From Nansenia antarctica (taxonomy: Eukaryota > Chordata > Actinopteri > Argentiniformes > Microstomatidae), in contig OZ022355.1 in the NCBI GenBank assembly GCA_963989245.1, positions 24,616,809 through 24,680,808 of the forward strand: a stretch of 64,000 nt of DNA, read 5' to 3'. The notes beneath the pieces were generated by a model. That model made no database searches. It was given only the letters and a program-made list of their open reading frames with translations, and had not been told where the DNA came from. The position numbers and the translations under genes are program-made. Shown here one piece after another: positions 9,401 through 19,212 of the stretch (its first letter is position 1; each line of letters begins with the position of its first letter).

Positions 9401-12400
9401 GTTCTACCTCCGTTTAGAATGATAAGGTTCTATCTCCGTTTAGAATGAGAAGGTTCTATCTCCGTTTAGAATGATCAGGTTCTACCTCCGTTTAGAATGA
9501 TAAGGTTCTATCTCCGTTTAGAATGAGAAGGTTCTATCTCCGTTTAGAATGATCAGGTTCTACCTCCGTTTAGAATGATAAGGTTCTATCTCCGTTTAGA
9601 ATGATCAGGTTCTATCTCCGTTTAGGGCAGTTCAGAGATATTGAGCGTCAAAGTTTTTACATTCCATTATGTTTTGTGAGATGGAACCTTTGTATTTTAT
9701 TAATTACTAACTCAAAAATGTCAACATTTTAAAAATAACACCACACAGGCGTTAATAAACACCTAATGGATCAGATTATGTAAAAAACTAAATTTCGTCA
9801 AAAATGGAGATAGAACCTTTTAATTCTAACGTCACGTGTTCACATGTTCTTATGTTCACATGTTCAAAAAAGAGTGAGGAATCCCGTGATGAATACAGTG
9901 AGAAGACCACCATGTCTCACTCTGACAGTAACACGGTATGTTGTACAGATTAGGCATTAGAGCAATGCATCTTAATGAAGATATTGTCTTGAAGTATGCT
10001 GTTGCATGGCGTGTAGACTGACACTTGAGTGAAGTTTAATGTAAATGAAACTGTAAAGATACTTGATGTTCTATAATACAGCTATACAATGTGGTAATGT
10101 GTATATGCCTTGTGAACTGTTTATAGAAATTGTAAACAATGTGTCAAAGTGTTAATATAATATAATACATACAGTATACATGCATATACATATATAATAC
10201 ATACAGTATACATGCATGTACATATATATGCATATTCTTATGTTCACATGTTCTCATGTTCACATGTTCAAACAAGAGTGAGGAAGACAGTGAGGAAGGT
10301 GTGATACCAAGGTTGAAGTTGAAGACAGAAAGCCTGGTGAATCGAATGATGGAACGATATCCAACGATAATACTATCACTGAATCAAAAGATTAAAGATC
10401 AGGAGGTAGTGATTTGGGCGTTACATGAAGAAGTGCTGAAGAGGAAGAGTGCTGAAGATTCAACATTCAAGATTCAAGATTTATTTATTGATAGAAGGGA
10501 CAAGGAAAACCTGGGAAAGGAAGAGCGACAGGTGGAGATCCTCCCTGAAAGAGACGCGGAGAACACGGAGAGGGAGAGAATGCAGAGAGAGGCAGAGCAA
10601 GAAATGGAGAGGAAGAGAAAGGAGGAGGAGGAGGAGGAACGGAAGAGAGAGATCGATAGATTGATAAGAGAAGAAGAACAAATGATAGAGATGGAGAGAG
10701 AGGAGGATGGGAAGAAAGAGATCGATAGATTGATAAGAGAAGAAGAACAAATGATAGAGATGGAGAGAGAGGAGGAAAGGACAAAAGCCGAAAAGCAGGC
10801 AGCAATTAGAAAAAGACAGATGCAACAAGAAAAGCAAAAACTGTTAGAGAGAGACAGAATGCAGAGAGAGGAGCAAAAAGAAATGGAGAGGAAGAGAAAG
10901 GAGGAGGAGGAGGAAGAAAGGCAGAAAGCTGAAAAGCCTGAAGAGACAGTTAAGAACTCTTGGGAGAGACCGACACAAAAGAGAAGAGAGGGGGGGACCA
11001 TCCAGGCATGGGGGACCATCCAGGCAAGAGCAGAGAGGGGGGGACCATCCAGGGAGAGAGAGTTGCGTTTGAGAGGACGAGAAGACAGAGAGAGGATGTG
11101 GAAGAGAAAGAGAGAGGAGGAAAGGAAGAGAGATATCGTTAGATTAGAACAACAAAAACTAGAAAAAGAAGAACAGTTAGAGAGAGAGAGAATCCAGAAG
11201 GAGGAGGGGCAACAGATGAAACAGTTGGAAGAGCAGAACAACAGGGCAATGGAGGATGAAAAAAAGAAAACCCCTGAGAAAGAGGGAAATGGAATGGAGG
11301 CACAGAAAGACAAGAGCATCTGGAGAAGAGCCTTCAATTTCATTAATGAGAAGCAGAAGGAGAACAATCTCCAGAGGATTCAGAGGACCTACCAGAGAGA
11401 GGAGGAGGAGGGTCACAACACCTACATCCAACGTAAGTGTAGTATTTCTACCTTCTGAAATGAATGAATGAATGAATAATAATAACAACTTTTTATTTGT
11501 ATAGCGCTTTTCCTGCAAACGTTGCAGCTCAAAGTGCTCCAATCATTATATAATCATCATTTAATTATTTAGTCATTTAAAGGCAATATTAAAAAGATGG
11601 GTTTTTAGTCTTGACTTATATATATATTATATACTCATATTTGCTGAAGTTGCATCCCTAATGTAAACTGGCAGTGAATTCCACAATTTGGGTGCATAAA
11701 ATGAGAATGCAGCCTCACCAAATCTCTTCTTTTGTACATGTGGTACTCAGAGAAAATGATCTTTATTGTCATTGCGACAGGTACAACAAAATTCAAATGC
11801 AAACCCTAGGTGCTAACAAACAAACACAGTCCTAAGATAAAAAAAACTAAACAAGAATGAGACATAAATAGGGGGGGATATAAATAAAAATAGGGGGATA
11901 AGTGATCGGTAGACATCTGAGAATGTATCTATTATGTGAACTTCTATACTTCTATACACTATATGGCCTAAATGATGGCTAGGACTGGTGATATCAAGCG
12001 AAAGGTTCTTTATATTCAAATCTGCAGACATACACTAGTGATCACTTTCTTTTCAATAAAACGAGCTATTAGATATTCACTTTCAATTCAATGTACAATT
12101 CGTATTTCTCAAAAAACAACAAACTGTCAACTTATATGATTACCCATTTGGTTAATACAACAGAAATGTACTTATTTTTAACTATCAATCAATCATGTAA
12201 CATATTAATCAATCTCTTTTAACTGCCAATCAATAATGTAACATATTAATCAATCTCTTTTAACTGTCAATCAATCATGTAACATATTAATCAATCTATT
12301 CTCTTTTAACTGTCAATCAATAATGTAACATATTAATCAATCATGTAACGTATAAAGTTACAACAGCAAGGCCTGACAATTAGCAATTTCTCTGATCAGT

Positions 12401-13068
12401 TACTGTCAACGTTTTGTTAGGTGTTCTATTCTATTCTAAACTTCGTACCTTTGGATATCGTCCTTTTCTCTGCCAGGTATCCCCACGTCTGGGGGCTTAA
12501 TCTCGACGTGCACCCGGGCCCAGCGAGAGCAGGAGAAGAGAGCCGAGCTCTTAAAGAGGGAGAGGAACAGACAGAAGAGGGAGGACAAATGGAATAAGAT
12601 CCAGGAGGAAAAAGCAGAGAAGAAGAGTGCCAAGACTCAGAAGGAGGAGGAGCGCTATGAGAAGTGGGCTGCTCATAAGAGAGACCGGAGGCTGGAGGCG
12701 GTGGAGAGTGGCGCTGGAGAATTCTATACCGAGGAGATGGCAGGGGACCCAGAGGCAGCTAGGTTTCCAGACCGGAAGATGACAATTTGGCAGAAAAGAA
12801 AGTTGAGGTGAGAAATGCAGGTTGGAAGTACGATGCACAGACATTTCAAACACACATGTTCTTTAATTTATATAAAATGTGACCAAGACTGTTGAGTATG
12901 AGGGGCTTGTTGAGGTGTTTGGCTCAACAACAACAACAACAACAAAAAAGTTGGTTGTCTAATGTTGTCACGTGTCTATGTGAGAGTCCTATGGCTAATT
13001 ATCTCTCCACTTCTGTCTTTCTGTCATCTTCCCCCAGACTGAAAGCTTTTCTGAAGATTGAAGATTGA
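5765..13068 (+). CDS. Seven-exon coiled-coil gene, copy 1 (646 aa, family unknown)
   Basis: Proposed exons: 5765-5782, 7112-7174, 7518-7796, 9873-9935, 10277-11432, 12477-12807 and 13038-13068. Donors are GTATGT four times, then GTAAGT and GTGAGA. Acceptors end AAAAAG, AACAAG, AAAAAG, AACAAG, CTGCCAG and CCCCCAG. Phases are 0,0,0,0,1,2, and the joined frame stays open to TGA at 13066-13068. AATAAA follows at 13104-13109. An in-frame TAG lies immediately 5' of the start ATG. Residues 142-526 (exon 5) become a long Glu/Lys/Arg-rich coiled coil. Exon 6 continues it and ends with EFYTEEMAGDPEAARF. There is no signal peptide or membrane segment, so an intracellular protein is likely (inference). 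I do not recognise the family. Exons 5-7 are the best supported, exon 1 the least. Confidence 0.72.
5904..6015. repeat. tRNA-like inverted repeat (48-bp arms), intron 1, unit 1
   Basis: Arms 5904-5951 and 5968-6015 are reverse complements with a single mismatch, around a 16-nt spacer. Each arm contains a tRNA-like A box (TAGTGGTTAGC) and B box (GGTTCGACTC). The minus-strand copy extends to a near-complete tRNA shape: AACTCTC pairs with the GAGTT end at six of seven acceptor positions. Its T-stem has two mismatches, so it is a tRNA pseudogene or SINE head, closest in pattern to tRNA-Asp. The plus-strand arm runs directly into a tail GCTATATAAGTCTGCTATAAG plus (ATT)n. Confidence 0.75.
6231..6332. 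repeat. 19-bp CTTAGAGTCCTTAGCAACG minisatellite, intron 1
   Basis: Five to six copies, one shortened by loss of GAGT. Copies in other units: 24063-24164, 38243-38344 and 56560-56661. A TA dinucleotide run follows at 6379-6446 and varies greatly in length (24209-24247, 38389-38440 and 56705-56726). Confidence 0.88.
6538..6640. repeat. 37-bp CTGTATGGTTGTAAACTCAG minisatellite, intron 1
   Basis: Two full copies plus a partial in unit 1 and three in the other units (24333-24455, 38530-38650, 56815-56935). A larger array of about six copies of the same motif sits in intron 3 at 8830-9055 (26655-26880, 40850-41070, 59135-59345), because introns 1 and 3 are duplicates. Confidence 0.85.
7518..7796 (+). 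CDS. Exon 3 of coiled-coil gene, copy 1
   Basis: 93 codons in phase 0-0, starting SEEDSEEGVIPRLKLKTESL and ending DAENT before the donor GTATGTTC. It is a duplicate of the first part of exon 5 but lacks five codons (KSAED) and has a few replacements (RYQTIILPL against RYPTIILSL). The open frame extends 5' into the intron only by chance. Confidence 0.7.
7900..8157 (+). repeat. Plus-strand LINE/SINE 3' tail, intron 3
   Basis: From CCGGACGCTGGCGTTGC to GTCTTTGAGTGGCTAGAAAA, then GCGCTATATAAG and a short ATT run. This layout is common at the 3' ends of fish LINEs. Copies: about 25731-25988, 39922-40180 and 58208-58465. The final 30 bp are shared with the tail that follows the tRNA-like arm in intron 1. 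Confidence 0.55.
8546..8657. repeat. Perfect 40-bp-arm palindrome with TTAGGG-like core, unit 1
   Basis: Arms 8546-8585 and 8618-8657 are exact reverse complements. They hold GGTACATGTGGGAAAACTAG followed by GGTTAGGGTTAG, so the inner arms are telomere-like on both strands. The 32-nt loop contains a second small hairpin, ACATGC-CA-GCATGT, and a SalI-like GTCGAC. The shape is that of a foldback element or a cruciform. There is no clear target duplication because the flanks are TA-rich. Confidence 0.9.
9283..9620. repeat. 26-bp minisatellite, 13 copies, unit 1
   Basis: Motif TTTAGAATGATCAGGTTC plus TATCTCCG. Three variants (GATCAGG with TACCT, GATAAGG, GAGAAGG) recur in fixed order as a 78-bp trimer, framed by a GATCAGG/TATCT copy at each end. 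Intron 1 has a single copy at the equivalent place (about 6836-6861). Confidence 0.95.
10277..11432 (+). CDS. Exon 5, main coiled-coil exon, copy 1
   Basis: 385 codons plus one base. It opens with the duplicated SEEDSEEG module and then carries heptad-rich Glu/Arg/Lys sequence. A tandem 24-residue repeat is centred on EIDRLIREEEQMIEM (about 10647-10782). A small DNA repeat encodes GGTIQAWGTIQA (about 10990-11060). The exon ends at CAAC before GTAAGT. The ATG at 10256 lies in the acceptor tract, so it is not the start. Confidence 0.82.
11479..11755 (-). repeat. LINE 3' end fragment C, intron 5, unit 1
   Basis: Third copy per unit of the LINE C-terminus and tail, again on the minus strand: AAGAGATTTGGTGAGGCTGC, then the A/T-rich 3' UTR, then AGCGCTATACAAATAAAAAG. 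A TATATATATTATATA insertion interrupts it near 11619. Its 5' edge adjoins an L2-like tail (GTACCTGTCGCAATGACAAT, then AAAGATC, on the minus strand, about 11757-11800). The stretch 11800-12170 shows nothing recognisable. Confidence 0.6.
12179..12350. repeat. 41-bp AATCAATCATGTAACATATT minisatellite, intron 5
   Basis: Four copies, alternating AATCATG and AATAATG variants. Copies in other units: about 29851-30023 and 44041-44213. It is absent from the visible part of unit 4. Confidence 0.88.
12477..12807 (+). CDS. Exon 6 of coiled-coil gene, copy 1
   Basis: Preceded by TTTTCTCTGCCAG and followed by GTGAGAA. The frame fixed by exon 5 is open for all 110 codons: RAQREQEKRAELLKRERN, then KWNKIQEEKAEKK, then the less charged GEFYTEEMAGDPEAARFPDR and a terminal TIWQKRKL. 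It has mixed codon use and no repeats, which suits a genuine conserved exon. Confidence 0.78.
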
Positions 13069-13103
13069 AGATGCGATGCAGCCACTAACTGGTAGACAAA
13101 ACA

Positions 13104-13109
13104 AATAAA
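13104..13109 (+). terminator. Polyadenylation signal, gene copy 1
   Basis: AATAAA 35 bp downstream of the TGA in exon 7. Equivalent signals lie at 30774-30779 (copy 2) and 44964-44969 (copy 3). Confidence 0.6.
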
Positions 13110-13295
13110 GCAACAAAGTTAATTAATATTAGTGAATTAATTAGTGGAAACCCCACTGACTAGCCATCCAATTCAATTGTTTCTTTTTGGATTCTGTCCA
13201 GGAGATAACACAGTGTTTTACCACATCTGATGCCACCCATAGTACTTCTACTTCTTTTCGTTTCTCTGAATGGTGGTTATATGACAGTTTCCCAT

Positions 13296-13646
13296 TTCTT
13301 TCTTTCTTATTTATTTTATTTATTTATTTATTTTTCTTTCTTTCTTATTTCACGTTTGTTGGACACTGCAAGGTCTATTGAGCTGCAGGGGTTGCGTAGT
13401 AGTGGGCAGACAAGGCAGTGCTCCAGACCATGGTCTGCCCATTTCTTTCTTTCTTTCTTATTTATTTTCATTCTTTATTTATTTATTTTTCTCTCTTTCT
13501 TATTTATCTTCTTTCTTTCTTTCTTATTTATTTTCTTTCTTTATTATTCATTTTTCTTTCTTTCTTATTTATTTATTTATTTTTCTCTCTTTCTTATTTA
13601 TTTTCTTTTTTTCTTTCTTATTTATTTTCTTTCTTTCTTTCTTATT
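13296..13646. repeat. TTTC/TTTATT pyrimidine-rich tract, unit 1
   Basis: Imperfect repeats of TTTCTTTCTTATTTATT interrupted by about 70 bp of unique sequence (13350-13440). Copies: 30966-31308 and 45156-45498. The Phe/Leu/Ser open frames across it, up to 139 codons, are by-products of the repeat. Confidence 0.85.
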
Positions 13647-13702
13647 TAGAGAGTTTTCCACTGAGCCCATGGTGCTTCTGGGCCAGGGGGAGGGGCTTCA
13701 GT

Positions 13703-13720
13703 GGGGTTAGGGTTAGGGTT
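13703..13720 (+). repeat. Short TTAGGG-like run
   Basis: GGGGTTAGGGTTAGGGTT, two to three vertebrate telomere-type repeats. Copies at 31360-31377 and 49590-49607. The stretch 13721-13993 is otherwise unremarkable. Confidence 0.7.
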
Positions 13721-13993
13721 CCTCTAGGCATGCTAAAAAACATACTAAACATCTAGTAAAATCAAATTTTACGAAAGGTGTCATTTTCAAGATGGCTGTC
13801 GCGATCTTCAAATGGCTATATCTCCACTTCTGTACAACTTAGACAGGTAGGGTTGGTGTCTAACCCTAGGTTTTATGGGTCAAGGAATACAATTCAATCA
13901 GTGAAATTACCATTAGTTAATTCTTTTTTAACAAATCATATATGGGAATTGATTTCACCATTCAAATCAGCATGAATGTAAACTATTACTGTA

Positions 13994-14197
13994 GACAGAC
14001 AGACTGTTAGCTGGTACAGATAGACAGACATACTGTTAGCTGGTACAGAGAGACAGACAGACAGACTGTTAGCTGGTACAGATAGACAGACATACTGTTA
14101 GCTGGTACAGACAGACAGACAGACAGACTGTTAGCTGGTACAGATAGACAGACAGACTGTTAGCTGGTACAGATAGACAGACAGACTGTTAGCTGGT

Positions 14198-14231
<34 letters not shown>

Positions 14232-14354
14232 TGTTAGCTGGTACAGACAGACAGACTGTTAGCTGGTACAGGTAGACAGACAGACTGTTAGCTGGTACAG
14301 ACATACAGACAGACTGTTAGCTGGTACAGACAGACAGACAGACTGTTAGCTGGT

Positions 14355-14388
<34 letters not shown>

Positions 14389-14658
14389 TGTTAGCTGGTA
14401 CAGACAGACAGACTGTTAGCTGGTACAGGTAGACAGACAGACTGTTAGCTGGTACAGACATACAGACAGACTGTTAGCTGGTACAGACAGACAGACAGAC
14501 TGTTAGCTGGTACAGATAGACAGACAGACTGTTAGCTGGTACAGACATACAGACAGACTGTTAGCTGGTACAGACAGACAGACAGACAGACTGTTAGCTG
14601 GTACAGACAGACAGACAGACAGACAGACAGACTGTTAGCTGGTACAGATAGACAGACA
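13994..14658. repeat. CAGA minisatellite, unit 2
   Basis: Complete copy of about 665 bp with roughly 25 core repeats. It shows higher-order blocks: the same sequence of spacer variants (CAGACA, GGTAGA, CATACA) recurs twice. Confidence 0.9.
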
Positions 14659-14757
14659 CTGCGTGACTATCGCTTACAGCTGTTGTTTCATGTGGTGCTG
14701 TTGATTTTCTCTTGGTTTTTCGGTGGACTGAATTGGTCCCCAGCATCTGGTCAGAGG

Positions 14758-15183
14758 TGTCCAGGGGGGGAGGGGGGGTGGCAGGGTTAGGGGAGGTTGT
14801 ATGCATGTCCAGGGGGGGAGGGGGGGTGGCAGGGTTAGGGGAGGTTGTATGCATGTCCAGGGGGGGGGGGGGGGGGGGGGGTGGCAGGGTTAGGGGAGGT
14901 TGTATGCATGTCCAGGGGGAGAGGGGGGGTGGCAGGGTTAGGGGAGGTTGTATGCATGTCCAGGGGGAGAGGGGGGGTGGCAGGGTTAGGGGAGGTTGTA
15001 TGCATGTCCAGGGGGAGAGGGGGGGTGGCAGGGTTAGGGGAGGTTGTATGCATGTCCAGGGGCGGAGGAGGGGTGGCAGGGTTAGGGGAGGTTGTATGCA
15101 TGTCCAGGGGGGGAGGGGGGGTGGCAGGGTTAGGGGAGGTTGTATGCATGTCCAGGGGGAGAGGGGGGGTGGCAGGGTTAGGG
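14758..15183. repeat. G-rich minisatellite, unit 2
   Basis: About nine copies. One has an uninterrupted run of about 22 G ending near 14881, the second longest homopolymer G tract in the window. Confidence 0.92.
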
Positions 15184-15358
15184 AGAACAGGTAGGTTTTG
15201 AGGTGGGATTTAAAAGTGGAGAGTGAGGGTGAGTCTCTGAGTGGTGCTCTGGACTGCTCCATATGTGTAACACACCACCGTATAACAGTGTGTTTTATCT
15301 CACTGTAACCTGCACTGCATGTGTTTTGCACAACCCGACTATTACGTGAACTTGCCAT
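15184..15358 (-). pseudogene. LINE RT C-terminal fragment, unit 2
   Basis: Unit 2 copy. It differs from the others at the N-terminal side by CACTGCATGTGTT in place of CACGGCATGTTTT. Confidence 0.55.
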
Positions 15359-15736
15359 AATAATGTTGATTACATACGTTGATGTGCATTCTGCGGCTAC
15401 TCCCTAAGCCTATTCTATCATTGTTGATTTGCATTCTGCTATTGTTGATTGTGTTTTAGATCCTGCTTATTTAATTATTGATGTTGTATTCTGCTGCCAT
15501 GCAGAATGAACATAGAACTTTCGTCCCGAAGAATTAAGGTTACATACCCTGGTTCAGAAGACATCGGTGGTTCGTAATCGTGGCGGTTTGCGACCAACTT
15601 GAGGCGCATTACCGCCACCTACAGGACTGTGTTTGAACGTTAGATTTGACAGGGAAAACTTAAAGATGAAAGAAATAAACGAAATGGGGGGGGTGTTAAA
15701 TCCTGTCTATCAACCCAGTGTCTTTCAAATACTGTA

Positions 15737-15934
15737 TTAACTGACAACAGTCATATCTGTGCTATTATATATTCCATAAATTAACTGATGAATCATGAAA
15801 ATAATATCCTCTCTGCAAGATTTCAAAGATCTAATACTAGACAATGCTGCCCAGCTGTCCGAAGCTATTAATGCATTATTTACCCTGTTCTCTACCAACC
15901 ATTCTAATGCTGTCAAAATGTCTAGAAGCTCCAC
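15737..15934 (-). pseudogene. RNase H fragment, unit 2
   Basis: Unit 2 copy, with the same translated sequence. Confidence 0.55.
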
Positions 15935-15981
15935 TGTGTATACTGAAAAATGATCGGTGGTTCTTTTTTAAATTCCTGCCT

Positions 15982-16015
<34 letters not shown>

Positions 16016-16155
16016 ATTTATTTTATAAGGCGCCTTTCATGGCACAAGTTCGCCGTACAATATGAGGGAGAAATACTGCAGCTCCTGAACGTCCTGTCTC
16101 TGGGTCTTTTGACCCATCTGTAAAAATTAGAGCCTTATCACTATAGTGCAGACCA

Positions 16156-16205
<50 letters not shown>

Positions 16206-16347
16206 GCTTTATTTATATAGCGCTTGTCCTGCAAACGTTGCAGCTCAAAGTGCTTTAATCATTATATAATCTAAAAAAAAAAATTGTGTAATTTAAAGGC
16301 AATATTAAAAGAATGGGGTTTTATAATGATAATTTAATTATTTAGTC

Positions 16348-18696
16348 CAGTGGTCTTCAACCGGGGGTCCGCGACCCCTAGGGGGTCCGCAGAGGTACTG
16401 CAGGGGGTCCGCCAAATTTTTTCCGAATAATTTAAAATTTTCACCAAAATAATTTGTGACAATTAAAAAATATAACAAAAGTTATATTGAGTAAACTACA
16501 AGCATTAATAGGCAATAATAAGCTACTTTTGACAAAAAACTATTTACAATAAAAATGTACTATTTACTATTTGCATTATGGGTAATGACCCGATCACACT
16601 GTTGAAGCTGAGTGTTGATTAAACTGGTTGAGTTAAACGTGCGAAAGTTGTCCGAGTCCAATAATTATATTATAACTTCACATTATTAGTTACTACTATT
16701 AATTAGTGAAGCAGGATGGATACATTTGTAACAGTAACGAGACCTCGAGCTCGAGATCCAACGGCTAGGCCTACTCCTTCCACCTCGGCCCCAGCAGCGC
16801 CTGCCCCAGGGGCAGATAAACGCAAAAGTCCCGAAAATATTCAGAAGTGCACCTAAAGTTTGGATTTACTTTCAAAGAAACCGAATGAGTGGAATTTCCG
16901 GTGTGTGTTGTTTGTGCTGCGACGCTCTCAAACGAAAGCATGAAGCCATCAAAGCTGCAACGACACTTGGAGACGAATCATGGCCACTTACAAGATAAAG
17001 CACTGGACTACTTTCAGGCTCGTTTGCACTCTCTCCAAGGCCAACAGACAATGATAAGAAAATCTGCGAAAGTCGGTGAGCTTGCTTTGAAAGCCTCATA
17101 TCAAGTTGCTCTTCGCAACTTCGCGTTGCCCAGTGTAAAAAGCCATACACAATTGCAGAAGATTTGATATTGCCTGCGGCCACTGATATGTGCAAGACCA
17201 TGTTTGGGAATGATGGATATGCAGAAAAGTTGAAGACTATCCCATTGTCAGACACAACAATTGCTCGGCGAATTGGTGAATGGCATCGGATGTGAGGGTG
17301 CAGTTAATTGAGAAATTACAAACGGCGGAGGCATTTGCACTCCAATTGGATGAATCAGTGGACATGTCCAAAGACGCACAGCTCTTGGCATTTGTGCGCT
17401 TTGTTGACCAAGACGAAATGTGTGAAGAGTTCTTGTTTTGTAAGAAGCTTCCTGAACGCACAACAAGTGCTGACATTTTCAAAGTGATTGATGACTTTCT
17501 CTGTGAAAATGACGTACGTTGGGCAAAGTGTGTCGCGGTGTGTACCGACGGTGCGCGCGCTATGACTGGGCAAAAGAGTGGACTGATGGCGCTTGTCAGA
17601 AAAGTCGCCCCCAAAGTGATGTGGACTCACTGCATGCTGCACAGAGAATCCCTCGCCGCTAAAGAAATGAGTGCTGAGTTTGCCGATGTTATGGACACTG
17701 TTGTAAAGGCTGTAAATGTTATTAAGAAGAGTGCCCTACAAACTCGCCTCTTCGCTTCTTTATGCGCCGCTACAGGAGAGGAACACACAGCGCTCCTTTA
17801 CCATTCAGAAGTCAGATGGCTTTCCCGTGGATCCGTATTGGCACGAGTATTTGAATTACGCACAGCTATCCACGAATTTCTAATTGGCCAAAACCGCGCG
17901 GAGCTGGCTGCGCATTTCATTGACAATGCCTGGGTCTTTAAACTGGCATATCTGGCGGACGTTTTCGCAGAGTTGAACCGGCTGAACAGTTCTATGCAGG
18001 GCCGCAATACACACGCCATTCAGCTGTATGATAAGACAAGCTGTGTACCACCCAGCAGGGCCAGTCATCTCACTGAGGTAAGCATACCTGACTTCCTGAA
18101 GCTAAATGTTTAATTGTTGAATAATAATAATAATAATAGAAAATATAAGCCTCATCAACAATAATAATGATAATAATAACCAATAATAATTATGCATGAA
18201 CGTTTTATCAATCATAAACACATATAGGTTAATAACCCAGTAATTAGCCTGTTACTTATTAATTTTCCCTTGTGACCTGACCCCCTGCCTGTCTGCCGAC
18301 TACTTCTCCTGTCTGACCCCCTGCCTGTCTGCCGACTACTCCACCTGCCTGCCGACCATTCTTCCTGCTTGATTCCCCACCTGTCTGCCGACCCTTCCTC
18401 CTGCCTGACCTCCCGCCTGCCTGATGACCCACCTGCCCCTGTCCACCTGTGCCCCTGCACCTGTCCCATCAGCCTTGTTACTAGAAATAAACCTTTATTA
18501 TTTAACTCGTACCTGTTCACCTGTGTCTGCGTTTGGGTCCTACCTCTGGTCGTGACAAAATAGGTTAATAAGGTGAATACAGTTATTATAGGCCTTAAAG
18601 TGTGACATTTTAAAAAAATGTATTACATGTGGGGGTCCCTGGTCTGGTTGTCTCTCGTCCAAGGGGTCCTTGGGCTGAAAAGGTTGAAGACCCCTG
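16348..18696 (+). mobile_element. Defective hAT DNA transposon, unit 2
   Basis: Unit 2 copy with the same ends and the same ATTTAGTC duplication (16340-16347 and 18697-18704), so it was copied with the unit and not inserted separately. Confidence 0.93.
16716..18113 (+). pseudogene. hAT transposase pseudogene, unit 2
   Basis: Unit 2 copy with the same premature stop and the same frameshifts as unit 1. Longest segments are 16889-17167 (BED) and 17280-18113 (core). Confidence 0.88.
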
Positions 18697-19136
18697 ATTT
18701 AGTCATTTAAAGGCTATATTAAAAAGATGGGTTTTTAGTCTTGACTTGAACATATTTGCTGAGGTTGCATCCCTAATGTAAACTGGCAGTGCATTCCACA
18801 ATCTGGGTGTATAACATGAGAATGCAGCCTCACCAAATCTCTTCTTTATATAGTTCTGTGCTACATTACCAGGATGTGCATATTTGGACTTCTTTCGCAG
18901 TTCTTGTTGTATACATCTACTAGTGGATTCACAAATAACCAAGGTGGAATAATTGAATGTGGACCTGCAGGACTATACGGTGGATTATTATCTAAGTCAT
19001 ATCGTTTCGCTATTGTATTCCCTATTCATCCAAAACTCACATAAGTCAGTCTTATTATACTCCCCAACAATCTTGTATAATAGGCTTAGTAGGATGTGAA
19101 CTATTCTGAGCTTGTAAATGAACGTTTAACGTAAAG

Positions 19137-19202
19137 ATGGCGTCGCGCTTAGTCGCGAGGCTCGGGGTGGCTTCCACGCTGGTGTTTTTTTTGTGCTTTT
19201 AA
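19137..19202 (+). other. Upstream ORF in the LINE leader
   Basis: ATG in AAAGATGGCG opens a 21-codon frame, MASRLVARLGVASTLVFFLC plus F, that stops 10 bp before the main ATG and in a different frame. AAGATGG near the very 5' end also resembles a YY1 site, as used by some LINE promoters (inference). Confidence 0.4.
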
Positions 19203-19212
19203 GAATATTTGT

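Larger units (their letters stand above)
1..13993 (+). repeat. Tandem array unit 1 (left end truncated by window)
   Basis: First of four head-to-tail units. Matching landmarks recur at near-constant spacing: the hAT catalytic ORF starts at 2835, 17280 and 34824, and the long coiled-coil exon starts at 10277, 27952, 42145 and 60429. The step to unit 2 is 14,445 bp. About 156 bp of the excess over the other units comes from six extra copies of a 26-bp minisatellite at 9283-9620. A 15-bp segment near 13382-13396 is present here and absent from units 2 and 3. The unit origin is arbitrary because the array is circularly permutable. Confidence 0.95.
16157..18942 (-). repeat. LINE 3' end fragment A, split by hAT, unit 2
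   Basis: Unit 2 copy: microsatellite 16157-16206, left part to 16347, right part 18697-18942. Confidence 0.65.

Noticed and set aside
10474..11367. 297-codon minus-strand Ser/Leu/Phe-rich frame opposite exon 5
   Set aside because: It is the complement of the Glu/Lys/Arg-rich coiled-coil exon; purine-rich coding DNA leaves the opposite strand open.
13703..13720. Interstitial telomere or chromosome-end signal
   Set aside because: Only two to three TTAGGG units; too short to indicate a telomere, although similar runs occur in the palindrome.
13230..13756. Phe/Leu-rich possible membrane proteins in the TTTC/TTTATT tract
   Set aside because: Three overlapping frames arise from one low-complexity repeat and change between units.
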